Of a DNA stretch of 55,953 bases, positions 17,702 to 26,752 are shown piece by piece. The translations under genes were made by a program, and so were the position numbers. The notes under the pieces are model-generated. The model saw nothing but the letters and a program-made list of their open reading frames with translations, ran no database searches and was not told the DNA's origin. Position 1 is the first letter of the stretch. The number at the start of each line of letters is the position of its first letter. Origin of the DNA: a bacterium (lineage in GTDB: Bacteria > Patescibacteriota > Patescibacteriia > Patescibacteriales > XYC2-FULL-47-12); contig JAUYLZ010000014.1 of NCBI GenBank assembly GCA_030698385.1, positions 1-55,953 of the forward strand. The letters run 5' to 3'.

Positions 17702-18059
17702 TTTTAGTCTCTCCTTTCGCTAACCAAAATAATAGCCAAAAAACAACCGCGCTTATAAAATTTATGACGTTTCCGGTTACGCCATAAAAAGCAACATGAT
17801 CGACATCAATATAAATCATACTCATAGACACCAGTGTTGCAGCTGTATAACCTGAGGCTAGTATTAACGAAATCAAACGTTCCTCCTGCCGCCATTTTCC
17901 CGTAAATAGTAATTCAACTGAAATTACCATAACGCCCAATGCGTTCAACAACAGAGAGAATGCGTACCAATAATTTCCTAAACTATCTAGGATTATTGCT
18001 ATTATGATCACAACAATGGATACAACAATCAAACCGTACAACACTTTATTCCTATTCAT
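17685..18059 (-). CDS. Four-helix membrane protein, 124 residues
   Basis: Not recognised. Four hydrophobic segments (about 6-25, 30-50, 62-82 and 95-116) separated by short loops suggest a compact integral membrane protein. The start at 18059 is chosen for its strong AAAGGAGG site; the frame could extend to 18098 without one. It overlaps the upstream gene by 8 bp and the downstream gene by 17 bp. Confidence 0.72.
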   Translation of the reverse strand: MNRNKVLYGLIVVSIVVIIIAIILDSLGNYWYAFSLLLNALGVMVISVELLFTGKWRQEERLISLILASGYTAATLVSMSMIYIDVDHVAFYGVTGNVINFISAVVFWLLFWLAKGETKNEIQG

Positions 18060-18660
18060 GTGTGTCCTCCTTTCTATACTTTGCTGCAGCAATTTCATCG
18101 TCCAGGAGCTTGGCTACCTGGGCAATTCTATCAGCGCAATTCTTCCGAATTTTTACATTGAGACTGATTAAAAAAAACCAATCCAGTATAATAAACGGAA
18201 AAGCCGCGTACCCTAACCCTAACCTTAACCGCAGGGGATAAAAAAAACTAAACAAACATAGCGCTGTTTCTAACCCCCCAAATAATAATGTGATTTTTAA
18301 CACCCTTTTCAGCGTACTTCGAAAAAGATGGTCATCTATCTCCATTCCCCATAAAGGCGCTCCCGCTTTTTTTAAGGATTTAACCTCTTCCTCCGACGAC
18401 CACGGCGGTAGCGCATGTACTTTCCACCACCGTAACCTTTGGTTGTATGAAACAATCGGCGCTACTAAATCGGTGAAATATCCATCCGGCTTGTCATGAC
18501 ACAACTGTTCCCGCAAAAACGCGCCTTTTTGTTCAGGAATAGTCTGGATAACTTCATTTACTGCGGACATTTTCTCCCGCAATGCGTAAAACTTGGCAGC
18601 GGTTGCCTCGGCTGCCGCTAACTTTGCATTCATTTGTTCCAATTGATTTACCAGGCACAT
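18052..18660 (-). CDS. Coiled-coil protein with two membrane segments, 201 residues
   Basis: Not recognised. The N-terminal helix (about 1-50) is Ala/Glu/Lys-rich and likely coiled coil. The middle is soluble and Trp-rich (RLRWWKVHALPPWSSEEE). Two hydrophobic segments at about 122-140 and 145-168 are followed by a charged tail. The start at 18660 has a good GGAG site; an upstream ATG at 18708 does not. It is the first gene of the operon, under the promoter at 18709-18738. Confidence 0.7.
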   Translation of the reverse strand: MCLVNQLEQMNAKLAAAEATAAKFYALREKMSAVNEVIQTIPEQKGAFLREQLCHDKPDGYFTDLVAPIVSYNQRLRWWKVHALPPWSSEEEVKSLKKAGAPLWGMEIDDHLFRSTLKRVLKITLLFGGLETALCLFSFFYPLRLRLGLGYAAFPFIILDWFFLISLNVKIRKNCADRIAQVAKLLDDEIAAAKYRKEDTHE

Positions 18661-18708
18661 CGGCGTCTCCTTTCTTTCATCAAAATTGTAAAGATCATAA
18701 CTACGCAC

Positions 18709-18738
18709 ATAATCTCACAGCATATAACACTATGTCAA
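18709..18738 (-). promoter_or_regulatory. Promoter of the small membrane-protein operon
   Basis: On the - strand TTGACA (18738-18733), 18 bases, GATTAT (18714-18709). Confidence 0.5.
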
Positions 18739-18806
18739 TTTTATAGAACAAATTTTAGATAAATTTTATTTAAAATTAGCAAAAAATAAAAAAATAGTCA
18801 TAATTA

Positions 18807-18835
18807 TTGACTACTCTTAAAAAATCTGCTAAGCT
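18807..18835 (+). promoter_or_regulatory. Promoter of the TrmB-family gene
   Basis: TTGACT (18807-18812), 17 bases, TAAGCT (18830-18835). The start of transcription would fall at about 18842, only about three bases before the ATG at 18845, so the mRNA would be leaderless or nearly so. Confidence 0.45.
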
Positions 18836-18844
18836 TTTTATTGT

Positions 18845-19600
18845 ATGAATACGGAATTAACCAAAATCTTAACCTACTTCAATCTCTCGGAAAAAGAGGC
18901 GCGAGTATATTTGGCCGGCCTGCAAGTTGGGCAAGCGACGGTCTATGAAATCGCCAAAGCCGCCCAGCTGAAACGGCCAACGGCGTATGTTTTGGTTGAG
19001 AGTTTAATTGAAAAAGGATTGATGACCACTGAAACAAAAAATAAAAAAAATCTCTGTTCGCCGGCGCCGCCGCGCCGCTTGCTGGATACCTGGCGCGGAC
19101 GGCTGGAATCGCTGGAGGCGATTACGCCGGAATTAAACACCCTCTTTCAAACCGGCAGCGCCAAACCCAAGGTGGTAATTCTGGAAGGCGAACGGGGCGT
19201 TGATGCGATTTACAACGAACTCTCCCCCCCAGACACCAAGGGGGAAGAAATCATCGCTTTTGGTTCCCTAACAACTATTGCGGAAAAATTCGCCTACCGC
19301 CTGCCGGTCTGGCAAAAAATTGTTAATCACAAACGCAATCGCGTAAGAGAGCTTATTGATAATGAACCATTGAACCAAGAGTATATTACAGATATGAAAA
19401 AAATTGATAACCCGCGCTACCAACTGCGCGTTACCGACTTTGGACTCTTCGGCGGCGCTGACATACTGCTGTATAAAAATAAAACCGCCATTCTCTCGCT
19501 CAAAAGAGAGCTCTTTGCCGCAGTCATTGAATCGCCCGATATTTACCAGTCATTTAAACTTATGTTTGACCTGGCCTGGCAAAAGGCAAAAAAAATATAA
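18845..19600 (+). CDS. TrmB-family transcriptional regulator
   Basis: The N-terminal winged helix-turn-helix (about 1-70; LSEKEARVYLAGLQVGQATV then EIAKAAQLKRPTAYVLVESL) matches the TrmB DNA-binding domain of archaeal and bacterial sugar-responsive regulators. A coiled linker (about 75-105) and a C-terminal effector-type domain of about 140 residues follow. The total of 251 residues is shorter than full sugar-binding TrmB proteins, as in many bacterial relatives. Divergent from the membrane-protein operon and convergent with the giant surface protein, it could regulate either; that is inference. Confidence 0.85.
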   Translation: MNTELTKILTYFNLSEKEARVYLAGLQVGQATVYEIAKAAQLKRPTAYVLVESLIEKGLMTTETKNKKNLCSPAPPRRLLDTWRGRLESLEAITPELNTLFQTGSAKPKVVILEGERGVDAIYNELSPPDTKGEEIIAFGSLTTIAEKFAYRLPVWQKIVNHKRNRVRELIDNEPLNQEYITDMKKIDNPRYQLRVTDFGLFGGADILLYKNKTAILSLKRELFAAVIESPDIYQSFKLMFDLAWQKAKKI

Positions 19601-19622
19601 TGCAAAACTTATCTACAATACT

Positions 19623-19654
19623 GAAGGCGCGGTTTACCAACCGCGCCTTCTTTT
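19623..19654. terminator. Intrinsic terminator after the TrmB-family gene
   Basis: GAAGGCGCGGTT and AACCGCGCCTTC form a perfect 12-bp stem with a TACC loop, followed by TTTT on the + strand. It lies between convergent genes. Confidence 0.8.
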
Positions 19655-19671
19655 AATTACAGGATTATGCC

Positions 19672-19725
19672 TTACCTCACCGCTCCCGAGTAAGCAATGG
19701 CTCTCATCACATCCTCCCACTCCAT
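19672..19725 (-). pseudogene. Leftover C-terminal tail of a second giant-protein-like gene
   Basis: The - strand encodes MEWEDVMRAIAYSGAVR and a stop, directly downstream of the giant protein, which itself ends in WDIVRAIAYSGAVR. The last ten residues are identical while most synonymous positions differ. The match ends at an 18-bp palindrome (19724-19741), and the frame is stopped just upstream of it. This is best read as the remnant of an older paralogue or a gene-end duplication. Confidence 0.65.
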
Positions 19726-19741
19726 CCCGCTAAAGCGGGAT
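19724..19741. repeat. 18-bp palindrome at the edge of the remnant tail
   Basis: ATCCCGCT and AGCGGGAT around AA. It sits exactly where the similarity of the remnant to the giant protein ends. It could be an inserted palindrome or the giant gene's terminator stem, though no T run follows on the - strand. Confidence 0.5.
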
Positions 19742-19759
19742 TACGTGGGACAAGCAGTC

Positions 19760-22700
19760 TTATCTGACAGCACCAGAGTAGGCGATAGCACGAACAATAT
19801 CCCAATCAACCGCACTACTCGGATCGTAGCCGTAAATAGCCCGGAAGGATTTGATGGCGGCCTTCTCGCTGTCGGTCTTGCGGTCCACCGGCCGCAGGCC
19901 GTAGGTCATGACCGTAACAGCCGAATCATCGTTTTGATTCTGGCGGTTTGGTTCGCGCAAGTAGATTCGTTTGAAGGCGACGATGGCTTTGGCTTCAGCT
20001 GTCGGACTGGTTTGGCCGGGCCACCGGCCGTTGGCGATTTTAATCACGTCCTGCCAGTCGTCGTCGGTGTCGGGCAGGCGGCCAAAGGCCGCCGCGAAGG
20101 AGTTGATGACGCCGGCTCGTTCTCCCGCGCCTAAGCGCAGAGTGCTGTAGGTGCCGCTATGGATAAAGTGGGCAATGCGGATACGGCTGAAATCGGTTAA
20201 TTTAGCGGCGTAGGGCTTAGTAATATTATCATAAATTTTGGCTTCGGTTGCGTCCAGCGACACCCGCTCGGTGCGGCTCGTAACCTCGCCGGCTTCAGCG
20301 CGACTGACGGTGTTGACTAAACTGCTCGCGAGATTGGCCAGGTGGCGGTACTGATAGGAGCCGGCGGTCAGAGCACGCACGGCTACCTCTCCTTCCGCAC
20401 CGCTCACGTCTACCGTAATTAACTGAGCTGGCGCGTAGTTATCCGTCTGATCATAGGCGAGGAGATAGTAGTGGTAGGTGTTTCCAGTCAGCGCGCTGGC
20501 ATCGGTAAACTGCTCGAGTGTTCCTTCAAACACCACCAGTCCGCCCGTGAGCACGCTAACAGCGGCCGTGGCGTCCGTTGCCGTGGTGGCGCGCCGCACC
20601 ACCTGCACGCCGGCGAAATCGCTGTCAGCGGGATTAACCCACTGTAGCGTTACCTTAGTGCCGTCGGCGATTGCCTTCAAATTGCGGGGTACGCTGGGCG
20701 GTGTGGTATCAGCTACGCTGGTAGAACCGGTGGCCTTGCCGCCTCCCCCTCCCCCGCCGCTACCGGCGTTGTTGCCAGAGGTTGGTGTGGTGGCGGGCGG
20801 CGCGGCCACCTGCACGGTGATGGTGTAGTCACTGGCCGTGGTATTCCCCACAGTATCCTGACAGCGGACATAGTAGCGGGCAGTACTGCCGTTGGTGAGT
20901 CCGCTCACCGTCGTGCTGTGGCTGGTATTGCCGGTGGTGGTAAACGTATTCGTCAGGCTGGCGTAGGCAGTACCCGCGACCCCGCTGTAGCGGCAGGTGG
21001 CCGGCTCGTTGGTGGAAAGTGAAATGGTGGTACTGGTACGCCCCGCCGGGAGTATACCGGTCGGTGAGCCGTCCGAGAGCATCGGGGCGGTGGTGTCAGA
21101 GCCCACCGAGAACTGAATCACATAGTCGGTGGTGTTGCTGTTTCCCGCGCCGTCCTGGCAGCGGACGTAGTAGGTGTAGGTGGTATTATCCACCAACCCT
21201 GACACCCCCGTGCTGTGGCTGGTGCCGCCGGTGGTTGTGAATACTCCCGCGAGATTGACGTAGGCGGTGTTGGCTACGGTACCATAGCGGCAAGTGGCGT
21301 TTTCACTCGTGGTTAATGCTAATGTGGCCGAGGTGGTGCCGACTGTGAGCGTGCCGCTCGGGGAACCACCGGAGCGGGATGGAGCGGTGGTATCGGCGGG
21401 AGTTTGGGTGGTGACAGAGACACTGCTGGACTGTGCAGACACATTCCCCGCCGCGTCGTAGGCGGCCACCGTGTAGCTGTACTGCGTACTCGCACTCAAT
21501 CCGCTGCTGCTGTAACTTGTGCCACTGGTGACGGTCCCGATCTGTGATCCGTTGCGGTAGACGCGGTAGCCGGTTACTCCGACAGAGTCGGTTGAGGCGG
21601 TCCAGGAGAGGTTGATTTGCGAACTGGAAATAGCCGTGGCGGTGAGACCGGTAGGAATGGAGGGGGCGGTCGTGTCAGCCGTGGGTGGGGGCGGGGGCGG
21701 AGTGGTACCGCCGCTTTGATATTCGTAGGCGCCGATGTCCCAGACGGAGCTGGCGGGACGGGGGTTGCCGTTGATGTCTTTATACAAACCATTACTGACA
21801 AAATCTAGAAAGACCGTAAAAAATTCGGCCGGCAGATACGATACAGGGTCAGTACCGGCATTGACGGCCGGTGAGGTTGATTTGAGTGAGTAATCTTTGC
21901 CGGAAAAATTATTAAACAGTACCGAACGATCAGCATCAACATAGGCGGTAATCTCACTGCTATCGGGAGACCAGCCATATCTAGAATCTTGATTCCATTG
22001 TAACGCAGTATACAAATTATTTTTTCGTGTATCCGCGAAACCGCCGCTATGCGTAATATTATTAATAAAATACACATCACCGTCATCGGCGCTGGAGTAC
22101 ATGGGTGCGGTAAACGTATTATTGATAAACCACACATTTTCCATGTTGTACTCCCAACTATGGCTTTCTGAATTGGTGATATTATTAATAAAATAAAGAT
22201 TGCGGCCGACCGGCGTATTGGTGTAATTACCGTGGTAGGTAAACCCAAGCGGTGTGTCCCAGACACGGTTGTTGGCAACTAAAATATTTTGATTGCCTAA
22301 GTAACTGGTAATGCCATTGGCGTGCGTACCTAATGGACCTTGAACTGTGTTGTTTAAAATTTGACCGGTAATAACACCCATAAACCAAATACCCTGCCGA
22401 GTAGCTCTGTACACTGAATTACTCTTAACAATTATATTACTGCCGCCGCCCAAGATACCTACCGCGCGGTACGCATTCTCCACCCGATTGTTTTCCACCA
22501 ACATATTGGCGCCGTCAATATGAATAGCGTATAAATTGTCACTCTTTAAATCACGCACGAGGTTATCGCGAATAGTAACGTCGGTGGTGCCGCTATCAAT
22601 GGCGCGAATGCCCATGGCAAAATTCTGAATGGTAAAACCTTCCACGCGCATATACTTACCCTGTGACAAATAGATGCCGGTTTCTCCTAATGTGTAGCTA

Positions 22701-24715
22701 TAGGCATGGCTTTGCGGTGTGCCGGAATCAGTCGGCCAGACATACAGTCGGTTCGCGCTTTTATCAAAGTAGTACTCGCCCGGCGCATCCAGATAGAGGG
22801 GGTGATTCACAATGGCGTAGTAGGAATCTCTGTCAGAGTAAACTAAACCATTATCGTACGCTTCGTGAGTAATCGTCTGTGTAGCCGGATTGTATCCGGT
22901 AACAGGATAAAGAACCGTAACGTTAGGAGAACGCCAGACATACACGTACGCGCCGTCATAATAGTTCGGATCTGACTGCGTAAAGTAACGCGGATCGGTG
23001 ATGGAGCTGCCGGTCTGATATACGGTTGCGCTGTTATCCGGAATGGTTCGGAACTCCGTAGTCACATCATTAATAAACCGGTCTTGCGGGTTGGGGTCCT
23101 GGGATTGCCAAATAAACTTGCCGTCTTCAAAAGTCCCCATGGTGTAGTCGTAGCCTGCCGGCGCTTGGGTGTAGTAAATCTTGGCGTAGTTGGCATTGCC
23201 GCGCAATTCCGCCGCGGTAGCCTGCGTCCAGGTTGCGCCAAAGCCGGTGGACCCGTCAATAATAGCCTGCTCTGATCCCCAGCCGTCGCCTTTGAGCACC
23301 ACAGGCTCACTGGCGCTGCCGTAGTTATACCGGCCATCAAGGTTAATTCTCCCTTTATAACTAACTCCACCTTTAAACAGAACAGTTGCGCCAGGTTGTA
23401 AACGCGTACTCGCCGCGTTGCCGGTCGCGCTCGGATCCCCGGGCGCGTGCTTCCAGGCCGTTGCCTGACTGGTGCCGTTGTTGCTGTCACTGCCGGAGTC
23501 AAAGTCAATGTAATAGGTGGTGCCGCTGCCGGATGGTGGTGGGGTGGTCGTACAACTCTGACTGAGAGCTGGCCTGCTCGTGGTGGTACCGCAGCTGTTA
23601 CTGTCGGTACAGGTGCGTGTCTGTGTGCTGTTACTGCAGGTTGACCAACTCGTGCACGTCCAACTCTCGGTACAACTGGCGGGCGGCGTACTGCTCTGCG
23701 TAGTCGCATTCACTGACGACGATTGTGTGGAGAGATTGCCAGCCGCGTCATAGGCGGCCACGGTGTAGCTGTAGCTGGTGGACGGACTTAATCCTGTATT
23801 TGAATAGCTCGTACCGCTCGTAACTGTTGCGATTTGACTGCCGCCGCGATAGACGCGGTAACCGGCAATGCCGATATTGTCGGCTGAACCGTTCCAGGAG
23901 AGGTTGATTTGACTGCTTGAAAACGCGCTTGCGCTCAAACCGGTGGGCGTGGTCGGAGCTTGGGTGTCGCCGCTGGGCGGCGGCGTACCGCCGCCGGTGT
24001 AGTTGTAGAGCTCGGTTACTTCAGCAGAGGTGAGCGCGCGGTTGTAGATGCGGACGTCATCAATGTTGCCGTTAAAATAGTAATCATTGACACCAGGACC
24101 CTTGCCCAAGTTAGTATCATCGGAAATCGCCCCAAGGTTGCCAGTTAGAGAATCACTCGCTATTAACTGACCGTCTATGTACACAGCCCGATATCCACTG
24201 GCGTATGTCGCTGTAATGTAAACCCATTTATTTAAATTACTATTCAAACCATACTCTGTGCTAAGTTGACTGGAGTCATCGGCAGTTCTGATAGCAAATT
24301 CCAACGCACAGTTTAGGCGCAGTACAAAAGGATAAAGGTATTGCCCTTTGCCGATAATAACGTCGCTACAGTCCGCGCCGCGTGCGTATATCCACAGTGA
24401 AAGTGTCAGCTCATTCGTACTGCTTAACCCAAAACTGCCGCTGCCCAAATTCACGTAGTCGTTCACTCCATCAAACGACAACGCCCCGCCGCCAATCTTT
24501 CCCGTTGTCCAGGTAGCGCCGGAAATCGTGCCGGTATTACTGCCGACGCTGTCTCCCGCCGTTGCGCCGCTACCCTCATCAAAGGTCCAGTGAGCTTGCA
24601 GGCCGTCGGTAAGGGCCGCATACGTTGGCGTGCTGTATTGATATAAAACAAAAAACAACAGCGCTACGCTGAAGCCTCCGATTAAAAAAATGGATGCGAT
24701 TCTAGGTCGTCTCAT
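19760..24715 (-). CDS. Giant secreted surface protein: LamG, FN3, TSP1-like and beta-helix domains
   Basis: 1651 residues. A signal peptide (about 1-33, hydrophobic 10-26, cleavage after TYA) precedes a LamG/concanavalin-like domain (34-236). An FN3 domain (about 252-340) and a Cys-rich thrombospondin-type segment (348-388: SWTCTSWSTCSNSTQTRTC) follow. Next come a right-handed parallel beta-helix (about 400-985), a second FN3 nearly identical in sequence to the first (about 1012-1100), two Cys-pair beta repeats (about 1110-1300, each with YYVRCQD) and a Gly-rich linker. A fourth beta domain (about 1335-1450) leads to a C-terminal helical region (about 1455-1651) with repeated D-x-W/D-W units, ending RAIAYSGAVR. 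Beta-helices of this kind bind or cleave glycans, but no catalytic residues can be assigned. Base composition is clearly GC-richer than the neighbours. It lies 28 bases after glgA. Confidence 0.88.
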   Translation of the reverse strand: MRRPRIASIFLIGGFSVALLFFVLYQYSTPTYAALTDGLQAHWTFDEGSGATAGDSVGSNTGTISGATWTTGKIGGGALSFDGVNDYVNLGSGSFGLSSTNELTLSLWIYARGADCSDVIIGKGQYLYPFVLRLNCALEFAIRTADDSSQLSTEYGLNSNLNKWVYITATYASGYRAVYIDGQLIASDSLTGNLGAISDDTNLGKGPGVNDYYFNGNIDDVRIYNRALTSAEVTELYNYTGGGTPPPSGDTQAPTTPTGLSASAFSSSQINLSWNGSADNIGIAGYRVYRGGSQIATVTSGTSYSNTGLSPSTSYSYTVAAYDAAGNLSTQSSSVNATTQSSTPPASCTESWTCTSWSTCSNSTQTRTCTDSNSCGTTTSRPALSQSCTTTPPPSGSGTTYYIDFDSGSDSNNGTSQATAWKHAPGDPSATGNAASTRLQPGATVLFKGGVSYKGRINLDGRYNYGSASEPVVLKGDGWGSEQAIIDGSTGFGATWTQATAAELRGNANYAKIYYTQAPAGYDYTMGTFEDGKFIWQSQDPNPQDRFINDVTTEFRTIPDNSATVYQTGSSITDPRYFTQSDPNYYDGAYVYVWRSPNVTVLYPVTGYNPATQTITHEAYDNGLVYSDRDSYYAIVNHPLYLDAPGEYYFDKSANRLYVWPTDSGTPQSHAYSYTLGETGIYLSQGKYMRVEGFTIQNFAMGIRAIDSGTTDVTIRDNLVRDLKSDNLYAIHIDGANMLVENNRVENAYRAVGILGGGSNIIVKSNSVYRATRQGIWFMGVITGQILNNTVQGPLGTHANGITSYLGNQNILVANNRVWDTPLGFTYHGNYTNTPVGRNLYFINNITNSESHSWEYNMENVWFINNTFTAPMYSSADDGDVYFINNITHSGGFADTRKNNLYTALQWNQDSRYGWSPDSSEITAYVDADRSVLFNNFSGKDYSLKSTSPAVNAGTDPVSYLPAEFFTVFLDFVSNGLYKDINGNPRPASSVWDIGAYEYQSGGTTPPPPPPTADTTAPSIPTGLTATAISSSQINLSWTASTDSVGVTGYRVYRNGSQIGTVTSGTSYSSSGLSASTQYSYTVAAYDAAGNVSAQSSSVSVTTQTPADTTAPSRSGGSPSGTLTVGTTSATLALTTSENATCRYGTVANTAYVNLAGVFTTTGGTSHSTGVSGLVDNTTYTYYVRCQDGAGNSNTTDYVIQFSVGSDTTAPMLSDGSPTGILPAGRTSTTISLSTNEPATCRYSGVAGTAYASLTNTFTTTGNTSHSTTVSGLTNGSTARYYVRCQDTVGNTTASDYTITVQVAAPPATTPTSGNNAGSGGGGGGGKATGSTSVADTTPPSVPRNLKAIADGTKVTLQWVNPADSDFAGVQVVRRATTATDATAAVSVLTGGLVVFEGTLEQFTDASALTGNTYHYYLLAYDQTDNYAPAQLITVDVSGAEGEVAVRALTAGSYQYRHLANLASSLVNTVSRAEAGEVTSRTERVSLDATEAKIYDNITKPYAAKLTDFSRIRIAHFIHSGTYSTLRLGAGERAGVINSFAAAFGRLPDTDDDWQDVIKIANGRWPGQTSPTAEAKAIVAFKRIYLREPNRQNQNDDSAVTVMTYGLRPVDRKTDSEKAAIKSFRAIYGYDPSSAVDWDIVRAIAYSGAVR

Positions 24716-24743
24716 AAAAATAAATGTAAATAATATAAAATTA

Positions 24744-26192
24744 TTATACCAATTTTTTATATAATTTTAAATACTGTCCAGCTGACTTCTTCCAAGAAAA
24801 ATCTCTTTTCATGCCGTTAACCTGCAATTTTTTCCACTGTTTTGGTTTACTATAGTATATATGCAATGCTTTTGCCAAAATTCTATATAAAGCATCGCTA
24901 TCAAACTTTTTAAAACTAAAACCAACTCGCCTATCAACCGTGTTAGCCAGTCCGCCGGTGGCGCGCACTACCGGCACCGTGCCGTAGCGCATGGCAATCA
25001 TCTGCGTCAAACCGCAGGGCTCAAAGCGAGACGGTACTAAAAATATATCCGCACCGGCGTAAACTTGCTGTGCCAACGTAACGTCAAACATAATTTTGGC
25101 GCAAAACTGCTTGGGAAATTTTTTCGCTAATTTTTTTAAATGATCCTCATAATATTTACTTCCGGTCCCCAAAAAAACAAACTGGCAATCAAGCTCCGCA
25201 AATTTTTCGGTAATTAATTCAACGCCTTTTTGCCAAACCAAACGAGAGACAAAGCCAACCAGGCATTTTTTTTCACTCTGAGGCAATCCCAAACTTTTTT
25301 GCAAAGCCAGCTTATTCACAGTTTTTTTTGCCAAAGTTTCAATATCATAATTTTTGGTAATCAACCGATCAGTAGCCGGATTAAACTCATTAACATCAAT
25401 ACCGTTCAAAACTCCGTACAAATCTTTTTGGCGCTTACGCAAAATATTATCCAGTCCGGCTCCTTGATAATGCTTTAAAATTTCTTTGGCGTAGCGAGGA
25501 GAAACAGTATTAATAATATCAGAACCCAATATGCCCTGTACCATAAAATTAATATCGCCATTTTTGGCGTCCGCTTTGACGATGGGAAAGTGCGGGTTCA
25601 CCCTAGCGTAGGCGATAATCTCCGGACTGGTGATGCCCTGGTTGGCGAGATTGTGAATGGTGTAGACGGTCTTGGTGTTTATAAAAAAATCATCGCCGTA
25701 ATTTCTCGTATTTATCATCTGCGCGGCCAGCGCGGTGTGCCAGTCCTGTGCGTGCACGATGTCGGGTTGGAAATCCAGCGCCTGACACGCCGCGAGAGCG
25801 GCTTGGGTAAAAAAACTGAACCGCTCCACGTCGCCGCGGCCCCGCCCGATATGCCCGCCGATTTTCAAATCACCGGCGCCATAGACATGTTGGCCGCTAA
25901 AAAACTTGTGTTTGATAAAATACACCGGCACCGCACTGCCGGGCAACTCTCCCGCCCACACGCTGATGGTCTCGTCACTACCGCCCACCTGCGCAACAAC
26001 TTTTGGCGGCAATTTTTTAATTTTGTACTGCTTGACATTGATACTCCCGTACAACGGCATAAAGACGCGCACGTCAACGCCCGACTCCTTGAGCGCTTTG
26101 GGCAATGCTCCGGCGACATCGGCCAAACCGCCGACCTTGGCAAAGGGCGCGACCTCTGCGGACAAAAACGCTACGGCAATATTATTATGCAT
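24744..26192 (-). CDS. glgA: Glycogen/starch synthase, GT5 family
   Basis: Transfers glucose from ADP- or UDP-glucose to a growing alpha-1,4-glucan. It has the N-terminal substrate loop K-V-G-G-L-A-D-V (19-26), HAQDWHTAL, YTIHNLANQG, a C-terminal GT-B domain with GFVSRLVWQKG and the nucleotide-sugar site PSRFEPCGLTQMIAMRYG. The 482-residue length is normal. A strong GGAGGAG site precedes the ATG. No glgC, glgB or glgP is present here, so it may act on imported or otherwise made nucleotide sugar. Confidence 0.95.
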   Translation of the reverse strand: MHNNIAVAFLSAEVAPFAKVGGLADVAGALPKALKESGVDVRVFMPLYGSINVKQYKIKKLPPKVVAQVGGSDETISVWAGELPGSAVPVYFIKHKFFSGQHVYGAGDLKIGGHIGRGRGDVERFSFFTQAALAACQALDFQPDIVHAQDWHTALAAQMINTRNYGDDFFINTKTVYTIHNLANQGITSPEIIAYARVNPHFPIVKADAKNGDINFMVQGILGSDIINTVSPRYAKEILKHYQGAGLDNILRKRQKDLYGVLNGIDVNEFNPATDRLITKNYDIETLAKKTVNKLALQKSLGLPQSEKKCLVGFVSRLVWQKGVELITEKFAELDCQFVFLGTGSKYYEDHLKKLAKKFPKQFCAKIMFDVTLAQQVYAGADIFLVPSRFEPCGLTQMIAMRYGTVPVVRATGGLANTVDRRVGFSFKKFDSDALYRILAKALHIYYSKPKQWKKLQVNGMKRDFSWKKSAGQYLKLYKKLV

Positions 26193-26204
26193 AATCTCCT
26201 CCTG

Positions 26205-26720
26205 TTATTTTTTAACAAGCCAATCAATATCATTGAAAGTTTGTAATGTTGCTTGATTGGTATCAGTAAGCTCACCAACCGCCTTAATTACCCCCGGCCA
26301 ACTTTCGCAATAATCATGTCCTCCTAAATATGCGCCTGGTTTTACTTTTGGCCACCAGTTACTGATATCTTTTTTGATCTCGGCATAATCATGGCAGGCA
26401 TCAATATAAATGAGATCAAAATAATTGTCAGCAAATAATGTACTTGCAAAATCAGAATCTTTAGTAACTAAAATCACCTTGTCATAAAACTCCTTCACTT
26501 TCTTAAACATACCGGCATAATGCTTGCCTTGTTCTAATTGACTACGAAAGATATTACCATCTTGATAAGGCGCGTAATTATCAATTAAATACAATTCTTT
26601 AATCGGTAACATTTTTAACATACTCAACGCATGTTCTCCGGCGCTAACCCCAACTTCTGCTATTGTTAATGGCTCTTTTGATTGTTTGGCAATAAAGCTA
26701 ATAACACCTCTTGTTTCCAT
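26205..26720 (-). CDS. Class I SAM-dependent methyltransferase (Methyltransf_24-like)
   Basis: The 171 residues hold a Rossmann-type core: motif I TIAEVGVSAGEHALSML, an acidic end of strand 2 (LYLIDNYAPY), DLIYIDACHDYAEIKKDI for motif IV and GGHDYCESWPGV further on. This resembles the CmcI/macrocin O-methyltransferase group that often acts on sugars or secondary metabolites; the substrate is unknown. It lies 32 bases after a truncated methyltransferase and 12 bases before glgA on the same strand. Confidence 0.85.
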   Translation of the reverse strand: METRGVISFIAKQSKEPLTIAEVGVSAGEHALSMLKMLPIKELYLIDNYAPYQDGNIFRSQLEQGKHYAGMFKKVKEFYDKVILVTKDSDFASTLFADNYFDLIYIDACHDYAEIKKDISNWWPKVKPGAYLGGHDYCESWPGVIKAVGELTDTNQATLQTFNDIDWLVKK

Positions 26721-26752
26721 AGCGATTGTGTTTATAGTTATCTTCTAACTTA

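Noticed and set aside
18203..18235. Telomere-like CCCTAACCCTAACC run
   Set aside because: It lies in the coding sequence of the 201-residue protein and simply encodes alternating Leu/Gly/Arg residues; only about three units.
19600..19620. TTATCTACA as a DnaA box
   Set aside because: One mismatch to the consensus and only a single copy; no cluster and no dnaA or dnaN nearby.
23062..23709. 215-residue Pro/Arg-rich frame inside the giant surface protein gene
   Set aside because: An out-of-frame product of GC-rich sequence, with the biased composition expected of a shadow.
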